Below are positions 1 through 7,973 of a stretch of DNA of 35,539 nt, piece by piece. The notes under the pieces were generated by a model, which was given only the letters and a program-made list of their open reading frames with translations, did no database searches and was not told the DNA's origin. Both the position numbers and the translations under genes were made by a program. Every line of letters begins with the position of its first letter. Position 1 is the first letter of the stretch. The stretch is from an uncultured Porphyromonadaceae bacterium (GTDB taxonomy: Bacteria; Bacteroidota; Bacteroidia; Bacteroidales; Muribaculaceae), in NCBI GenBank assembly GCA_947175495.1, contig CAMWNB010000026.1:1-35539 (forward strand). Reading direction: 5' to 3'.

Positions 1-12
1 GGTGGGAGGCGG

Positions 13-390
13 TCAGTCGGCGGGGAGGAAGGCGAAGGCGACGGATGCCATGAGGCAGATGAAGGCGGCAATGTGGTTCCAGTGGAGTTTTTCTCCCTGG
101 AAGAGCAGCATTGCTATGATGGTGAAGACGGTGAGGGAGATGACTTCCTGGATTATTTTCATCTGGAAGAGTGAGAAGGGGCCGCCGTTGTCGCGGAAGC
201 CGATGCGGCCGGCGGGAATCATGAAGCAGTATTCGACCAAAGCGATGCCCCAGGAGAGGAGGATGACTGCGATGAGGGGCCATGTCTTGGTGACTCCTGT
301 GGCCTGGAGCTTGAGGTGGCCGTACCAGGCGAATGTCATGAATACGTTGGAGATGATGAGCAGTAGAATGGTGAGTAATGCAGCCGGCAT
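13..390 (-). CDS. DUF486 (DMT-like) small membrane protein
   Basis: This encodes about 125 residues with four hydrophobic segments and no soluble domain. The N-terminal stretch with NVFMTFAWYGHLK and the central GGPFSLFQMKIIQEVIS resemble the DUF486/DMT-like membrane family, whose substrate is unknown. I chose the ATG at 390 because the longer TTG-initiated frame (to 420) would start inside a clear -7 promoter box at 418-425. From 390 the predicted leader is about 20 nt. The gene is transcribed alone, away from a hairpin cluster at 505-615. The family call is from recalled motifs; function is unknown. Confidence 0.85.
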   Translation of the reverse strand: MPAALLTILLLIISNVFMTFAWYGHLKLQATGVTKTWPLIAVILLSWGIALVEYCFMIPAGRIGFRDNGGPFSLFQMKIIQEVISLTVFTIIAMLLFQGEKLHWNHIAAFICLMASVAFAFLPAD

Positions 391-417
391 TGTGGGAGTG
401 TTTTTGGTTTGCGGCTG

Positions 418-446
418 CAAAATTACGAAAAGATGGCTGTTTCAAA
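418..446 (-). promoter_or_regulatory. Promoter of the DUF486 gene
   Basis: Read on the minus strand, TAATTTTG (425-418) fits the Bacteroidetes -7 consensus TAnnTTTG. TTTG (446-443) lies upstream with a 17-bp spacer, slightly short of the usual 19-21. Confidence 0.6.
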
Positions 447-504
447 CCCCGTTTTTTTTAATTATTTTTGGGGGATGCAAAAAGATTGTTGTGTGATTAT
501 GCAG

Positions 505-615
505 GACCGCTCTGCGGCCCTTTCTGCTCTATTGTACGTTTGTCCACAGGCTGCGCAGTCGCCTTTGGCGCTCTGCTCACCTGTGGCTATTGGTTGGGGT
601 GGCCGCTCTGCGGCC
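505..615. repeat. Cluster of three hairpins with a repeated CGCTCTGC core
   Basis: Two near-identical short palindromes, gaccgcTCTgcggcc (505-519) and ggccgcTCTgcggcc (601-615), flank a larger imperfect hairpin closed by CCACAGG (544-550) and CCTGTGG (580-586). The word GCTCTGC recurs in all three. This lies in the 248-bp gap between the convergent-side end of the GlsB-like gene and the DUF486 promoter. It could terminate the GlsB-like transcript, but there is no T-tract, and the repeated core suggests a REP-like extragenic repeat. Confidence 0.5.
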
Positions 616-638
616 GATTCTCAGTTGTGTGGTGCGGA

Positions 639-887
639 TTAGCTGCGGGAGCGGGCGAGCCATGAGTAGAGCCAGAGGAGGAGGATGGCTCCGACGACGG
701 AGGTGATGAGGCTTCCGATGATGCTTGAGGTGTGGATGCCGAGGATGTCGAAGACGACTCCGCCGAGGATGCCTCCGACGATGCCGATGATGAGGTTGAG
801 GATGAGGCCGTAGCCTGTGCCGCGTGTGAGCTTGCCGGCGATGAAGCCGGATACGCAGCCGATGATGATGAACCAGAGGAAAGACAT
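639..887 (-). CDS. GlsB/YeaQ/YmgE-type small membrane protein
   Basis: This 82-residue, very hydrophobic protein contains three membrane segments rich in Gly (for example GIVGGILGGVVFDILGI) and the family-typical start FIIIGCVSGFIAGKLTRGTGYGL. It belongs to the transglycosylase-associated/GlsB-YeaQ family. Members are often stress-induced inner-membrane proteins of unresolved mechanism. Length is normal for the family (80-90). The C-terminus is a short basic tail, LARSRS. No TAnnTTTG box is obvious upstream, so it may be read through from the lipoprotein gene on the same strand. Confidence 0.88.
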   Translation of the reverse strand: MSFLWFIIIGCVSGFIAGKLTRGTGYGLILNLIIGIVGGILGGVVFDILGIHTSSIIGSLITSVVGAILLLWLYSWLARSRS

Positions 888-973
888 GGTGTTTGGGTGT
901 TATTGATTAGAAAATTTGAAGTGTGCTGATGTCGGGCGGGTGGGCGTTGTGGCTCCATCGGCCGTTTTTTGTG

Positions 974-1414
974 TTATGGGGGCGGGAGGGGGGAGCGGAT
1001 TGTGGCTGTGGCTATGTCGTAGGTGACGGTGGTGTTGGTGAGGGCGACGGTGTAGGTGGTTTTGTCGCGCTCGATGGAGTAGACGGAGTTGAGGGAGGAT
1101 GTTTCGGTGAGGTAGGCGTAGAGTGCGGGCGGGAGCTGGTCGAAGAGCAGCACCTGGGGGATTGTTTCGCCGTAGCCTGTGATGAGTGTCCAGTTGTAGG
1201 CGGCGTCGAAGGTGAGGGCGGGGCCGTCTTTGATGCGTACATGCCAGTCGGAGCCGACGCGGTCGCATGCTGCGAGGGGTGAATTGGGGTAGTATTGGTT
1301 GATGAAAGTGGCTATTTTGGCGGGCACGTTGTCCCATACGTCGGCGTCGTCGGTGCAGGCGAAGGGGAGTGCAGCCAGAAGGGCGAGGATGAGTATGTGG
1401 ATGTGGCGCATCAT
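974..1414 (-). CDS. PepSY-like (DUF2874-type) lipoprotein
   Basis: This is a 146-residue protein with a lipoprotein signal peptide: hydrophobic helix, then LPFAC with the lipidated Cys at about residue 20. The mature part has two similar halves, each with a short strand pair of the pattern 'W.V.L/I.DG..L.FD..YNW' followed by 'IP..LL..LP..LYAYL'. That pattern fits the beta-lactamase-inhibitor-like PepSY-like fold common in Bacteroidetes periplasmic lipoproteins, whose function is unknown. Two adjacent ATGs (1412-1414 and 1409-1411) are possible starts. An AT-rich 8-bp inverted repeat sits a few bases upstream. The gene follows trkH by 54 bp on the same strand. Confidence 0.75.
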   Translation of the reverse strand: MMRHIHILILALLAALPFACTDDADVWDNVPAKIATFINQYYPNSPLAACDRVGSDWHVRIKDGPALTFDAAYNWTLITGYGETIPQVLLFDQLPPALYAYLTETSSLNSVYSIERDKTTYTVALTNTTVTYDIATATIRSPLPPP

Positions 1415-1416
1415 AT

Positions 1417-1441
1417 AAAAGTACGATTATTATGTACTTTT
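1417..1441. repeat. 8-bp perfect inverted repeat upstream of the PepSY-like lipoprotein
   Basis: AAAAGTAC (1417-1424) and GTACTTTT (1434-1441) are separated by 9 nt, 3 bp from the lipoprotein start and 27 bp past the trkH stop. The stem is AT-rich, so it would be a weak terminator for trkH. An operator or RNA hairpin in the lipoprotein leader is equally possible. Confidence 0.55.
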
Positions 1442-1468
1442 AACACGCTGCGGGGCTGAATTGTTCGG

Positions 1469-2953
1469 TTATTTTCGCCAGAAAGATGGGGCGAAGAGCA
1501 GGAGGACGGTGAAGATTTCGAGGCGTCCGGTGAGCATGAGGAATGAGAGGACCCACTTGGCTGTGTCGGGGAGCATGTCGTAGGATCCTCCGAATCCGGT
1601 GATGCCGGCTCCGAGGCCTGTGTTGCTGATGCATGAGAATGCGGAGAAGAATGCGTCGACGATGGGTACGCCCATTGCTGCGAGGATGGTGCCTCCGGCT
1701 GCGATGAGGAGCATGTAGATGCAGAGGAAGGCTATGACTTTGTTGACGATGTCGCCTGCTACGACTTTGCCGTTGACGCGGACTGACATGACGGCGTGGG
1801 GGTAGATGCAGCGGTAGAGTTCGTTGCGGCAGTTTTTGATGAGGAAGAGGAGGCGGTCGATTTTGGCTCCGCCGCTGGTGGAACCTGCGCATGCTCCGAA
1901 GAGCATGAGGATGAATACGAGGGAGAGGACGAGCGGCCCCCATGCTTCGAAGTTGGTGGGTGTGAAGCCTGTGGAGGTGATGGTCGAGACTATCTGGAAG
2001 AGCGGGTTGACGGTGAGGTCCTGCCATCCGTTCCATGTGCCTTGCGTGAGGATTCCGACGACGAAGAGGATGTACATGATGAGGACGATGCCTACATAGG
2101 CGCGGAAGACGTCGTTGCGGCGTATGGCGGAGAATTCGCCCCGGGCTGTGCGGAAGAGCAGGGAGAAGTTGACGCCGCCGATGAACATGAAGATTGTGAG
2201 GATGATTTTGACGTAGACGGAGGAGAATGCGGCGATGCCTTCGTTGCGTGTGGAGTAGCCTCCGGTGGATATGGCTCCGAATGCGTGGCAGAGGGAGTCG
2301 AAGAATCCCATGGGTCCGAGCCACAGCATGACGACGAGCAGGGCTGTGAGGGCGATGTAGATGAGCCACAGGGCTTTGGCTGTCTGCGAGATGCGTGGGC
2401 GCAGCTTGTCGTGGGTGATGCCTGTGACTTCGGCGTTGAACATGAGCATGCCTCCGGAGGAGTTGAGCATGGGGATGACGGCGAGGGTGAAGAGGATGAT
2501 TCCCATGCCTCCGACCCATTGCATGGTGGCTCGCCAGATGTGGACTCCGTGGCTCATGTGGGAGATGTCCTGCAGGACGCTGGCGCCTGTGGTGGTGAAT
2601 CCGGACATGGCTTCGAAGAATGCGTTGGAGAGTGTGAGCGGGTGGCGGCACAGCATGAACGGCAGCATGCCGAAGATGGAGAATACGACCCAGACGAGGG
2701 CTGTGAGTAGGAATCCGTCGCGCTTGCCCATGGAGTAGTGGGATGGCCGGATGCGCCGGCTGAGCCAGAGGCCGATGATGCCTGTGGCGGCGGCTGTAGC
2801 GGCGAAGGGTAGCCAGTCGTCCTCGCGGTAGAAGAGACATGTGGCGAGGGGTATGAGCATGAAGATGGCTTCTATCATGAGCAGCCAGCCGGCCACGCGC
2901 AGGAGCATGGGGAGGTTGATGTGGGAGCGCTTGCGGGACAGGGAATGTGTCAT
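1469..2953 (-). CDS. trkH: Trk-type potassium uptake channel subunit TrkH
   Basis: This is the membrane pore subunit of the Trk K+ uptake system, 494 residues, normal for the family. Four selectivity-filter loops are visible: TTTGAS (120-125), STGGYS (229-234), TSTGFT (326-331) and SNTGLG (443-448). The last three carry the invariant TG core, as expected of four pseudo-repeats in one chain. The GACAGSTSGGAKIDR segment (about 353-367) between filters three and four is the conserved intramembrane-loop region. The start lies 10 bp downstream of the trkA stop, so the two are co-transcribed. TrkA would gate this pore from the cytoplasm. Confidence 0.97.
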   Translation of the reverse strand: MTHSLSRKRSHINLPMLLRVAGWLLMIEAIFMLIPLATCLFYREDDWLPFAATAAATGIIGLWLSRRIRPSHYSMGKRDGFLLTALVWVVFSIFGMLPFMLCRHPLTLSNAFFEAMSGFTTTGASVLQDISHMSHGVHIWRATMQWVGGMGIILFTLAVIPMLNSSGGMLMFNAEVTGITHDKLRPRISQTAKALWLIYIALTALLVVMLWLGPMGFFDSLCHAFGAISTGGYSTRNEGIAAFSSVYVKIILTIFMFIGGVNFSLLFRTARGEFSAIRRNDVFRAYVGIVLIMYILFVVGILTQGTWNGWQDLTVNPLFQIVSTITSTGFTPTNFEAWGPLVLSLVFILMLFGACAGSTSGGAKIDRLLFLIKNCRNELYRCIYPHAVMSVRVNGKVVAGDIVNKVIAFLCIYMLLIAAGGTILAAMGVPIVDAFFSAFSCISNTGLGAGITGFGGSYDMLPDTAKWVLSFLMLTGRLEIFTVLLLFAPSFWRK

Positions 2954-2963
2954 TGCGGGGGGG

Positions 2964-4298
2964 TCAGCTGAAGAGGCGTTCGACCTTGTGGATCGCGCCC
3001 TGGAGGAAGAATACGAGGACGCGGTCGCCGGCCTGTATGTGGGTGTTGCCGTTGATGAGCATTCCCTGACCGTCGCGGATGAGGGCGGCGAGTGTCATGC
3101 TGCGCGGGAGGCTGAGGGCGCGTACGGGGTCGCGTGTGATCCGGGATCCTTGGCGCACTTCGAGTTCGGCGACTTCGGCGTCGGTGAGTGCGAGGCATTT
3201 TGAGGTGGATGAGTCGGCGTCGAGGAGCAGCTGGAAGGTGCTGCTGCCGGCGAGGAGTTTTTTGTTGATGACTTTTCCGATGTTCATGCCTTCGGCAAGG
3301 GATATGAACTGCAGGTTCTCGACTTCGGCGACGGTGCGCTTGACACCGAGGTCCTTGGCTGCGATGCAGGCGAGGATGTTGGTTTCGGCGCTGGGTGTGA
3401 GGGCGATGAATGCGTCGGTGGCTTCGAGCCCGATTTCCGACCATATTTCGGGGTCGGACGCGTCGCCGTGGATGATTTCGGCGTCGGGACACTTGGCGGG
3501 GAGCATGTGGCATGTGTCGTGGTCGCTCTCGATGATGCGGAACCGGAATCGTTCGTGGCCGAGGTCGTAGACGCGTATTGCTATCTTGCTGCCTCCCATT
3601 ATGGCGACGCGGCGCACGCGGTAGTCGGTCTTGCCGGTGAGGCGTCGGAGGTCGTCGGCGTGTTCGCGTGTGAATGTGAAGTAGACGATGTCGCCTTCTT
3701 CGATGTGGTCGTCGCCTCGTGGTATGATGCTTTCGTTGTTGCGCTTGATGGCGGCGACGTGGAAGTTGTGGTTGGTTGATGCGAACTCTTTGAGCTGCAT
3801 GCCTATGATTGGTGCGCCGGGGCGCATGCGTATGCCTGCGAGGATGATGGCGCCGTTGTGGAATTCGAACCAGTAGCGTGTCCAGGGGTGCTCGAGTGAT
3901 GTGATGATTTCCTGGGCGGCGAGGTATTCGGGGTAGATGACGCGGTCGACGCCCATGCGGTGCATGGGGTCGCGGTTTTCGGGTGCCATGTAGCCGTAGT
4001 GGGAGATGCGTGCTACGGTGGTGGATGCTCCGAGGGTCTTGGCGATGGTGCATGCGACGACGTTGGCCGACTCGGAGGGTGTGACGGCGATGAACAGGTC
4101 GCAACCGTCGCGTAGTGCGTTGCGGAGGTTGAGGAAAGAGGTGGGGTTGCCTGCCATTGTCATGATGTTGTAGTTGGCATCGAGCATGGCGAGCTTGTCG
4201 GCGTTTTCGTCGATGAGCAGTATGTCCTGTTCCTCGTTGCTGAGGAGTTTGGCGAGGTGGGAGCCTACTTCTCCGGCTCCGGCAATGACTATCTTCAT
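2964..4298 (-). CDS. trkA: Trk system potassium uptake regulator TrkA
   Basis: This is the cytoplasmic RCK-domain regulator that binds NAD(H)/nucleotides and gates TrkH, 444 residues. It has two tandem RCK units. The first Rossmann half starts with [15 protein letters not shown] (GAGEVG at 7-12) and a strand-end acidic residue in LLIDEN. The second starts at [20 protein letters not shown] (about 228). Each is followed by an RCK-C half; the final one ends in [18 protein letters not shown] chose the ATG at 4298 because the preceding 300-plus open codons in this frame are antisense-like sequence over dxs, and because ATG and the dxs TGA share bases (ATGA), implying translational coupling. Confidence 0.96.
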   Translation of the reverse strand: MKIVIAGAGEVGSHLAKLLSNEEQDILLIDENADKLAMLDANYNIMTMAGNPTSFLNLRNALRDGCDLFIAVTPSESANVVACTIAKTLGASTTVARISHYGYMAPENRDPMHRMGVDRVIYPEYLAAQEIITSLEHPWTRYWFEFHNGAIILAGIRMRPGAPIIGMQLKEFASTNHNFHVAAIKRNNESIIPRGDDHIEEGDIVYFTFTREHADDLRRLTGKTDYRVRRVAIMGGSKIAIRVYDLGHERFRFRIIESDHDTCHMLPAKCPDAEIIHGDASDPEIWSEIGLEATDAFIALTPSAETNILACIAAKDLGVKRTVAEVENLQFISLAEGMNIGKVINKKLLAGSSTFQLLLDADSSTSKCLALTDAEVAELEVRQGSRITRDPVRALSLPRSMTLAALIRDGQGMLINGNTHIQAGDRVLVFFLQGAIHKVERLFS

Positions 4299-6220
4299 CG
4301 CTGGTCGAGTGATTGCTTGATGGCGCGGGCGATGCCTTTGGCGTCGGTGCCGCAGATGGCTGCGAGCTGGGCCGGCGTGCCGTGGGTGATGAAGGTGTCG
4401 GGGAGGCCTACGCGGCGGACGGTGTTGCGGTAGCCGTGGTCGGCGAGCCATTCGGCGACTGCGGATCCCATGCCTCCTGCGGCGATGCCGTCTTCGGCTG
4501 TGATGACGGGGACGCCGCTGCGGCCGACGGTGTGGAGGATGTCTTCGTCGAGTGGTTTGGCGAAGACCATGTCGTAGTGGGCTATGCTGCGTCCTTCGGC
4601 CCGAAGGGTGTCGATGGCTGCGGCTGCGTCGGCTGCGATGGGGCCGAGGGTGAGGACGGCGGCTTCGGTGCCTTGGCGGAGCTGCTCGCCGCGTCCGAGG
4701 GGGGCGGGGACGAGGGGACATTGCCATCCGGAGGTCATGTGTCCGCGTCCGCGGGGGTAGCGTATGGCGAGGGGGCCGTGGCCGGGGGTGGCTGCGGCGG
4801 CCATGAGGCGTCGCAGGGCGTGCTCGTCGCGGGGAGAGGCGATGGTGAGCCCGGGGACGGTGCGGAGGTAGGCGATGTCGAAGGCGCCGTGGTGGGTGGG
4901 GCCGTCCTCTCCGACGATGCCTGCGCGGTCGATGCAGAATGTGACGGGGAGGCTGAGGAGGGCTACGTCGTGGATGATGTGGTCGTAGGCTCGCTGGAGG
5001 AAGCTGGAGTAGATGGCTACGAATGGTAGCATGCCGTCTTTGGCGAGGCCTCCGGCGAAGGTGACGGCGTGGCCTTCGGAGATGCCGACGTCGAAGACGC
5101 GGTCGGGCATCTCGCGCTGCATGATGCTGACGGAGGTGCCTGAGGCCATGGCTGCGGTGATGGCGCAGATGCGGCTGTCGGCGCGGGCGAGCTCGAGGAG
5201 TGTGTGGCCGAAAACGTCCTGGTACTTCATTCGGCCGTCGGAGGGGCGTGTGTCTTCGTCGCGTGTACCTGCGGCGGCGTCGAAGGTGCCGGGTGCGTGC
5301 CAAGCCGATGGGTCGCGCTCGGCGGGTGCGTAGCCTTTGCCTTTGGTGCTGCGGAGGTGGAGGATGCGCGGGCCGTCCATGTCCTTGATGTCGTTGAGGA
5401 CGCGTACGATGGTGTTGACGTCGTTGCCGTCGAAGGGGCCGAAGTAGCGTATGTTGAGGCCTTCGAAGATGTTCTGGCTCTTGAGGAGCAGGGACTTGAG
5501 GCTGTTGTTGAACCGCATGATGGCTCCGCGTCGTCTGTCGTCGACGATGTGCAGGCGGCGGAGTGTGTGGTAGGCTTTGTAGCGGAAGTTGTTGTAGCCT
5601 TGCGATGTGGTGAGGTTGGCAAGGTAGGAGTTGAGCGATCCGACGTTGCGGTCGATGCTCATCTCGTTGTCGTTGAGGATTATGAGGAGGTTGTTGGGTG
5701 TGTTGGCGGCGTTGTTGAGGCCTTCGAAGGCGAGGCCGCCGCTGATGGATGCGTCGCCGATGACTGCCACGACGTTGCGGCGTGGTGTCTCGCCGGAGAG
5801 GCGCGATGCCATGGCCATGCCGAGGGCTGCCGAGATGCTGTTGGATGCGTGTCCGGCGCTGAAGGTGTCGTAGGGGCTTTCGGCGGGGGTGGGGAATCCG
5901 CTGATGCCTCCGAGGGTGCGGAGTGAGTTTCCAAGGGCTTCGCGGCGCCCGGTGAGAATCTTATGGGGGTAGGCCTGGTGGCCGACGTCCCAGACTATGC
6001 GGTCGTAGGGTGTGTTGAATACGTAGTGGAGTGCGACGGTGAGCTCGACGCAGCCCATGCCGGAGGCGAAGTGGCCGGGATGGTGGCTGAGCGTGTCGAT
6101 GAGGAAGCGGCGTATGTCGGCGCAGACCTGTGGCAGCTGCTCCGGGGCAAGCTGTCGGAGGTCGTCGGGCGAATTGATTGAGGAGAGTGTACCGAGTGTG
6201 GCGTCGTTGGTGTTCGGCAT
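4295..6220 (-). CDS. dxs: 1-deoxy-D-xylulose-5-phosphate synthase
   Basis: This thiamine-diphosphate enzyme condenses pyruvate and glyceraldehyde-3-phosphate to DXP, the first step of the MEP isoprenoid pathway and a precursor for thiamine and PLP in many bacteria. At 641 residues it is full length. Visible landmarks are HPGHFAS (His50), [11 protein letters not shown] (His81), SAGHAS (122-126), and the cofactor motif GDAS (155-158) through [10 protein letters not shown] about 30 residues later. GISEGHAV and EDGPTHHG mark the pyrimidine and transketolase halves. The canonical GDG is GDA here; the rest of the site is intact. It ends in an ATGA overlap with trkA. Confidence 0.97.
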   Translation of the reverse strand: MPNTNDATLGTLSSINSPDDLRQLAPEQLPQVCADIRRFLIDTLSHHPGHFASGMGCVELTVALHYVFNTPYDRIVWDVGHQAYPHKILTGRREALGNSLRTLGGISGFPTPAESPYDTFSAGHASNSISAALGMAMASRLSGETPRRNVVAVIGDASISGGLAFEGLNNAANTPNNLLIILNDNEMSIDRNVGSLNSYLANLTTSQGYNNFRYKAYHTLRRLHIVDDRRRGAIMRFNNSLKSLLLKSQNIFEGLNIRYFGPFDGNDVNTIVRVLNDIKDMDGPRILHLRSTKGKGYAPAERDPSAWHAPGTFDAAAGTRDEDTRPSDGRMKYQDVFGHTLLELARADSRICAITAAMASGTSVSIMQREMPDRVFDVGISEGHAVTFAGGLAKDGMLPFVAIYSSFLQRAYDHIIHDVALLSLPVTFCIDRAGIVGEDGPTHHGAFDIAYLRTVPGLTIASPRDEHALRRLMAAAATPGHGPLAIRYPRGRGHMTSGWQCPLVPAPLGRGEQLRQGTEAAVLTLGPIAADAAAAIDTLRAEGRSIAHYDMVFAKPLDEDILHTVGRSGVPVITAEDGIAAGGMGSAVAEWLADHGYRNTVRRVGLPDTFITHGTPAQLAAICGTDAKGIARAIKQSLDQR

Positions 6221-6233
6221 GGGAAACGATTGC

Positions 6234-6416
6234 TTATCGGTTGTCCTTGAAATATTTGCGGTATAGCGGCACGAATATGATGATTGCTGATGCTACGATT
6301 ACGAATGCCGTGTAGAGTGTGAAACGGGGCGTGCCGGCTATGATGAGCGCCACGAGCCCCAACCATAGCAAAAAGAGAAGCGCCAGACCGGCGGCTGTGG
6401 ATTTCTTCATAGTCAT
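6234..6416 (-). CDS. Small two-helix membrane protein
   Basis: This is a short protein of about 60 residues, MTMKK or MKK start, with two hydrophobic segments (about [19 protein letters not shown] and [20 protein letters not shown]) and a basic tail KYFKDNR. I do not recognise a family. A longer frame beginning TTG at 6425 starts inside a -7 box (6423-6430) and is rejected. The candidate ATGs at 6416 and 6410 lie only 7 and 13 nt beyond that box, so the message would have almost no leader. It is the first gene of the dxs-trkA-trkH unit, 13 bp before dxs. Confidence 0.7.
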   Translation of the reverse strand: MTMKKSTAAGLALLFLLWLGLVALIIAGTPRFTLYTAFVIVASAIIIFVPLYRKYFKDNR

Positions 6417-6422
6417 ACGGTG

Positions 6423-6454
6423 CAAAATTACTAATTTTTGCGTCCATATGCAAT
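6423..6454 (-). promoter_or_regulatory. Promoter of the small membrane protein-dxs-trkA-trkH unit
   Basis: On the minus strand, TAATTTTG (6430-6423) matches TAnnTTTG and ATTG (6454-6451) sits 20 bp upstream at the -33 position. The predicted start of transcription falls within a few bases of the first ATG. Confidence 0.65.
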
Positions 6455-6471
6455 AGTGGGTGGAAATATTA

Positions 6472-6972
6472 TCAGATGAAGCGGGAGAGGTGGCGGCGGC
6501 GGAAGGATGGGGTGGCGAGGTCGGGGTCGCGTGCGAGGTCGGTGATGGCTGAGAGGGTGGAGTCGACGAGGGCGTGGGCGTCGGCGTAGGCGATGGTGTC
6601 GTCGACGAGTTTGTCGAAGCCTTTGTACATGGTGTCTTTGAAGTGGACCTGACGGTCGCGCATGATGATGCGGCGGAGGGTGGCGAGCATTATGTCGCGG
6701 ACGTAGACGGCTCCGGGGTCGAAGGCGGCGAAGTCGCGGATGGCGCGGCGCACGACGGTGATGCGTGCGCCGGAGCGGCCATAGCGTCCGCGCGCGAGCT
6801 CGCGGTCGATGATGGCGAGGGTGCGCTCGGTGAGGCGCTCGACGTCGGGGTCGAGGAAGAACTCGAAGTAGTCGCGAATCTCCTTGCGGGCGGAGTATGC
6901 GTCGAGCACCACTTGTATGATTTGCTCGGGCGACATGCCGGCGAGCTCTTTTTTCAGCTGGAGTTTGCTCAT
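6472..6972 (-). CDS. DUF6155 family protein
   Basis: This 166-residue all-helical, charged cytoplasmic protein opens with MSKLQLKKELAGMSPEQI and continues with LDAYSARKEIRDYFEFFLDPD, the hallmark of the DUF6155 family found mainly in Bacteroidetes. No catalytic motif is visible and function is unknown. The ATG at 6972 overlaps the TGA of the upstream hydrolase (ATGA), so the two are translationally coupled. It is the last gene of the MATE-oxidoreductase-hydrolase unit. The downstream DNA leads straight into the promoter of the next unit with no strong hairpin. Confidence 0.85.
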   Translation of the reverse strand: MSKLQLKKELAGMSPEQIIQVVLDAYSARKEIRDYFEFFLDPDVERLTERTLAIIDRELARGRYGRSGARITVVRRAIRDFAAFDPGAVYVRDIMLATLRRIIMRDRQVHFKDTMYKGFDKLVDDTIAYADAHALVDSTLSAITDLARDPDLATPSFRRRHLSRFI

Positions 6973-7973
6973 CGGCGGAGGGTGCGGAGCCAGGTGAAGA
7001 GTGCGGAGTAGGCCGAGTCGCGGGGCTCGGGGGCGGAGAGGAAGAGGTCGTGCATGCCGTCGGGGATGGTGCGCAGTTCGACGTCGGCGCCGAGCCGCGG
7101 ACCGAGGGCGCGCATGTGGTCGACGTTGAGCACGCCGTCGGCCCGCTGGAACTCGGGCGTCCATTCGTTGCCGAAGGCGGAGCTGTCGGAGTGCATGAGC
7201 AGGACGGGCACTGAGATGCGTCCGCGGCGCACGGCGCGCTGGGCGCGTGTGATGGCACCAATCCACGAGGACTGTACCTTTGCGGGGACGAGGGTTTTCC
7301 AGTCGGTGTTGAAGGTCCACTCGCCGTGGCGCGAGCTGAGCAGCGACTGGCCGTAGGGCGATTCTTCGGAGCCCTGTGAGATGGCGATGTGCGGGAATAT
7401 GCGTCCGAGGAAGCCGACGAAGGGGGTGGCGATGTTGCGCATGAATCCGTTCATGTTCCATTCCAGGAACGGGCTGTTGAGCACGAGGGCGCGGATGATG
7501 GTGTCGGGCTGCGCGCTCATGTAGGAGGAGGCTACGAGGCCTCCGGTGGAGTGGCCCATGAGGATGACGCGACGCACTCCGTCGGCTCGCATGGCTGCGA
7601 TGGCCGAGTCGATGTCGGCGTAGTATTCGCTGATGTCGCGCAGTTCGAACGGGCGCTGGCCCGGGAGGAGCGAGCGGCCGTATTTGCGCAGGTCGACGGC
7701 GTAGAAGTGGTAGCATGAGTCGGCTATGCGCTCGGCTTCCTCGTCCTGGAAGAAGTAGTCGTTGTAGCCGTGGATGTAGAGGATGGCCGTGGTGTCGGCA
7801 CATGGCGAGCGGTGGCGCACGACGGTGGAGCGTACGGGGCCGGAGTAGTCGTCGGGATGGGTGACATAGCGGGCCTCGAAGCCCGGTCCGAGGACGGTGT
7901 CGGGCTGCCACACGACCGCGCCGGCCACGAAGACGGCGAGTAGGGCGAGAATGAGGAGAGACAGGTGTTTCAT
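6969..7973 (-). CDS. Alpha/beta hydrolase (serine aminopeptidase/lysophospholipase-like)
   Basis: This 334-residue protein has an N-terminal hydrophobic helix (MKHLSLLILALLAVFVAGAVV) that would anchor or export it. It then has an alpha/beta-hydrolase core: oxyanion region ILYIHGYNDYFF, nucleophile elbow MGHSTGG (Ser), acid in LLMHSDSS and catalytic His in IPDGMHDLFLS. The arrangement resembles the Hydrolase_4/monoacylglycerol-lipase class; substrate cannot be read from the sequence. Both ends are coupled: ATG overlaps the TGA of the FAD oxidoreductase, and its own TGA overlaps the ATG of DUF6155. Confidence 0.9.
   Translation of the reverse strand: MKHLSLLILALLAVFVAGAVVWQPDTVLGPGFEARYVTHPDDYSGPVRSTVVRHRSPCADTTAILYIHGYNDYFFQDEEAERIADSCYHFYAVDLRKYGRSLLPGQRPFELRDISEYYADIDSAIAAMRADGVRRVILMGHSTGGLVASSYMSAQPDTIIRALVLNSPFLEWNMNGFMRNIATPFVGFLGRIFPHIAISQGSEESPYGQSLLSSRHGEWTFNTDWKTLVPAKVQSSWIGAITRAQRAVRRGRISVPVLLMHSDSSAFGNEWTPEFQRADGVLNVDHMRALGPRLGADVELRTIPDGMHDLFLSAPEPRDSAYSALFTWLRTLRR

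Noticed and set aside
155-158. GDA instead of GDG in DXS as a sign of inactivation (residue numbers 155-158 of dxs)
   Set aside because: All other thiamine-diphosphate and catalytic motifs are intact, and a small residue at this place is tolerated; I do not treat it as a defect.
1440-2840. Long Arg/His-rich open frame on the minus strand over trkH
   Set aside because: It is a shifted frame of trkH; the biased composition comes from GC-rich codons, and it has no family motif.
4299-5303. More than 300 open codons upstream of the trkA ATG
   Set aside because: They are Arg/His/Pro-rich, overlap dxs in another frame, and TrkA homology starts exactly at 4298 with an ATGA overlap.
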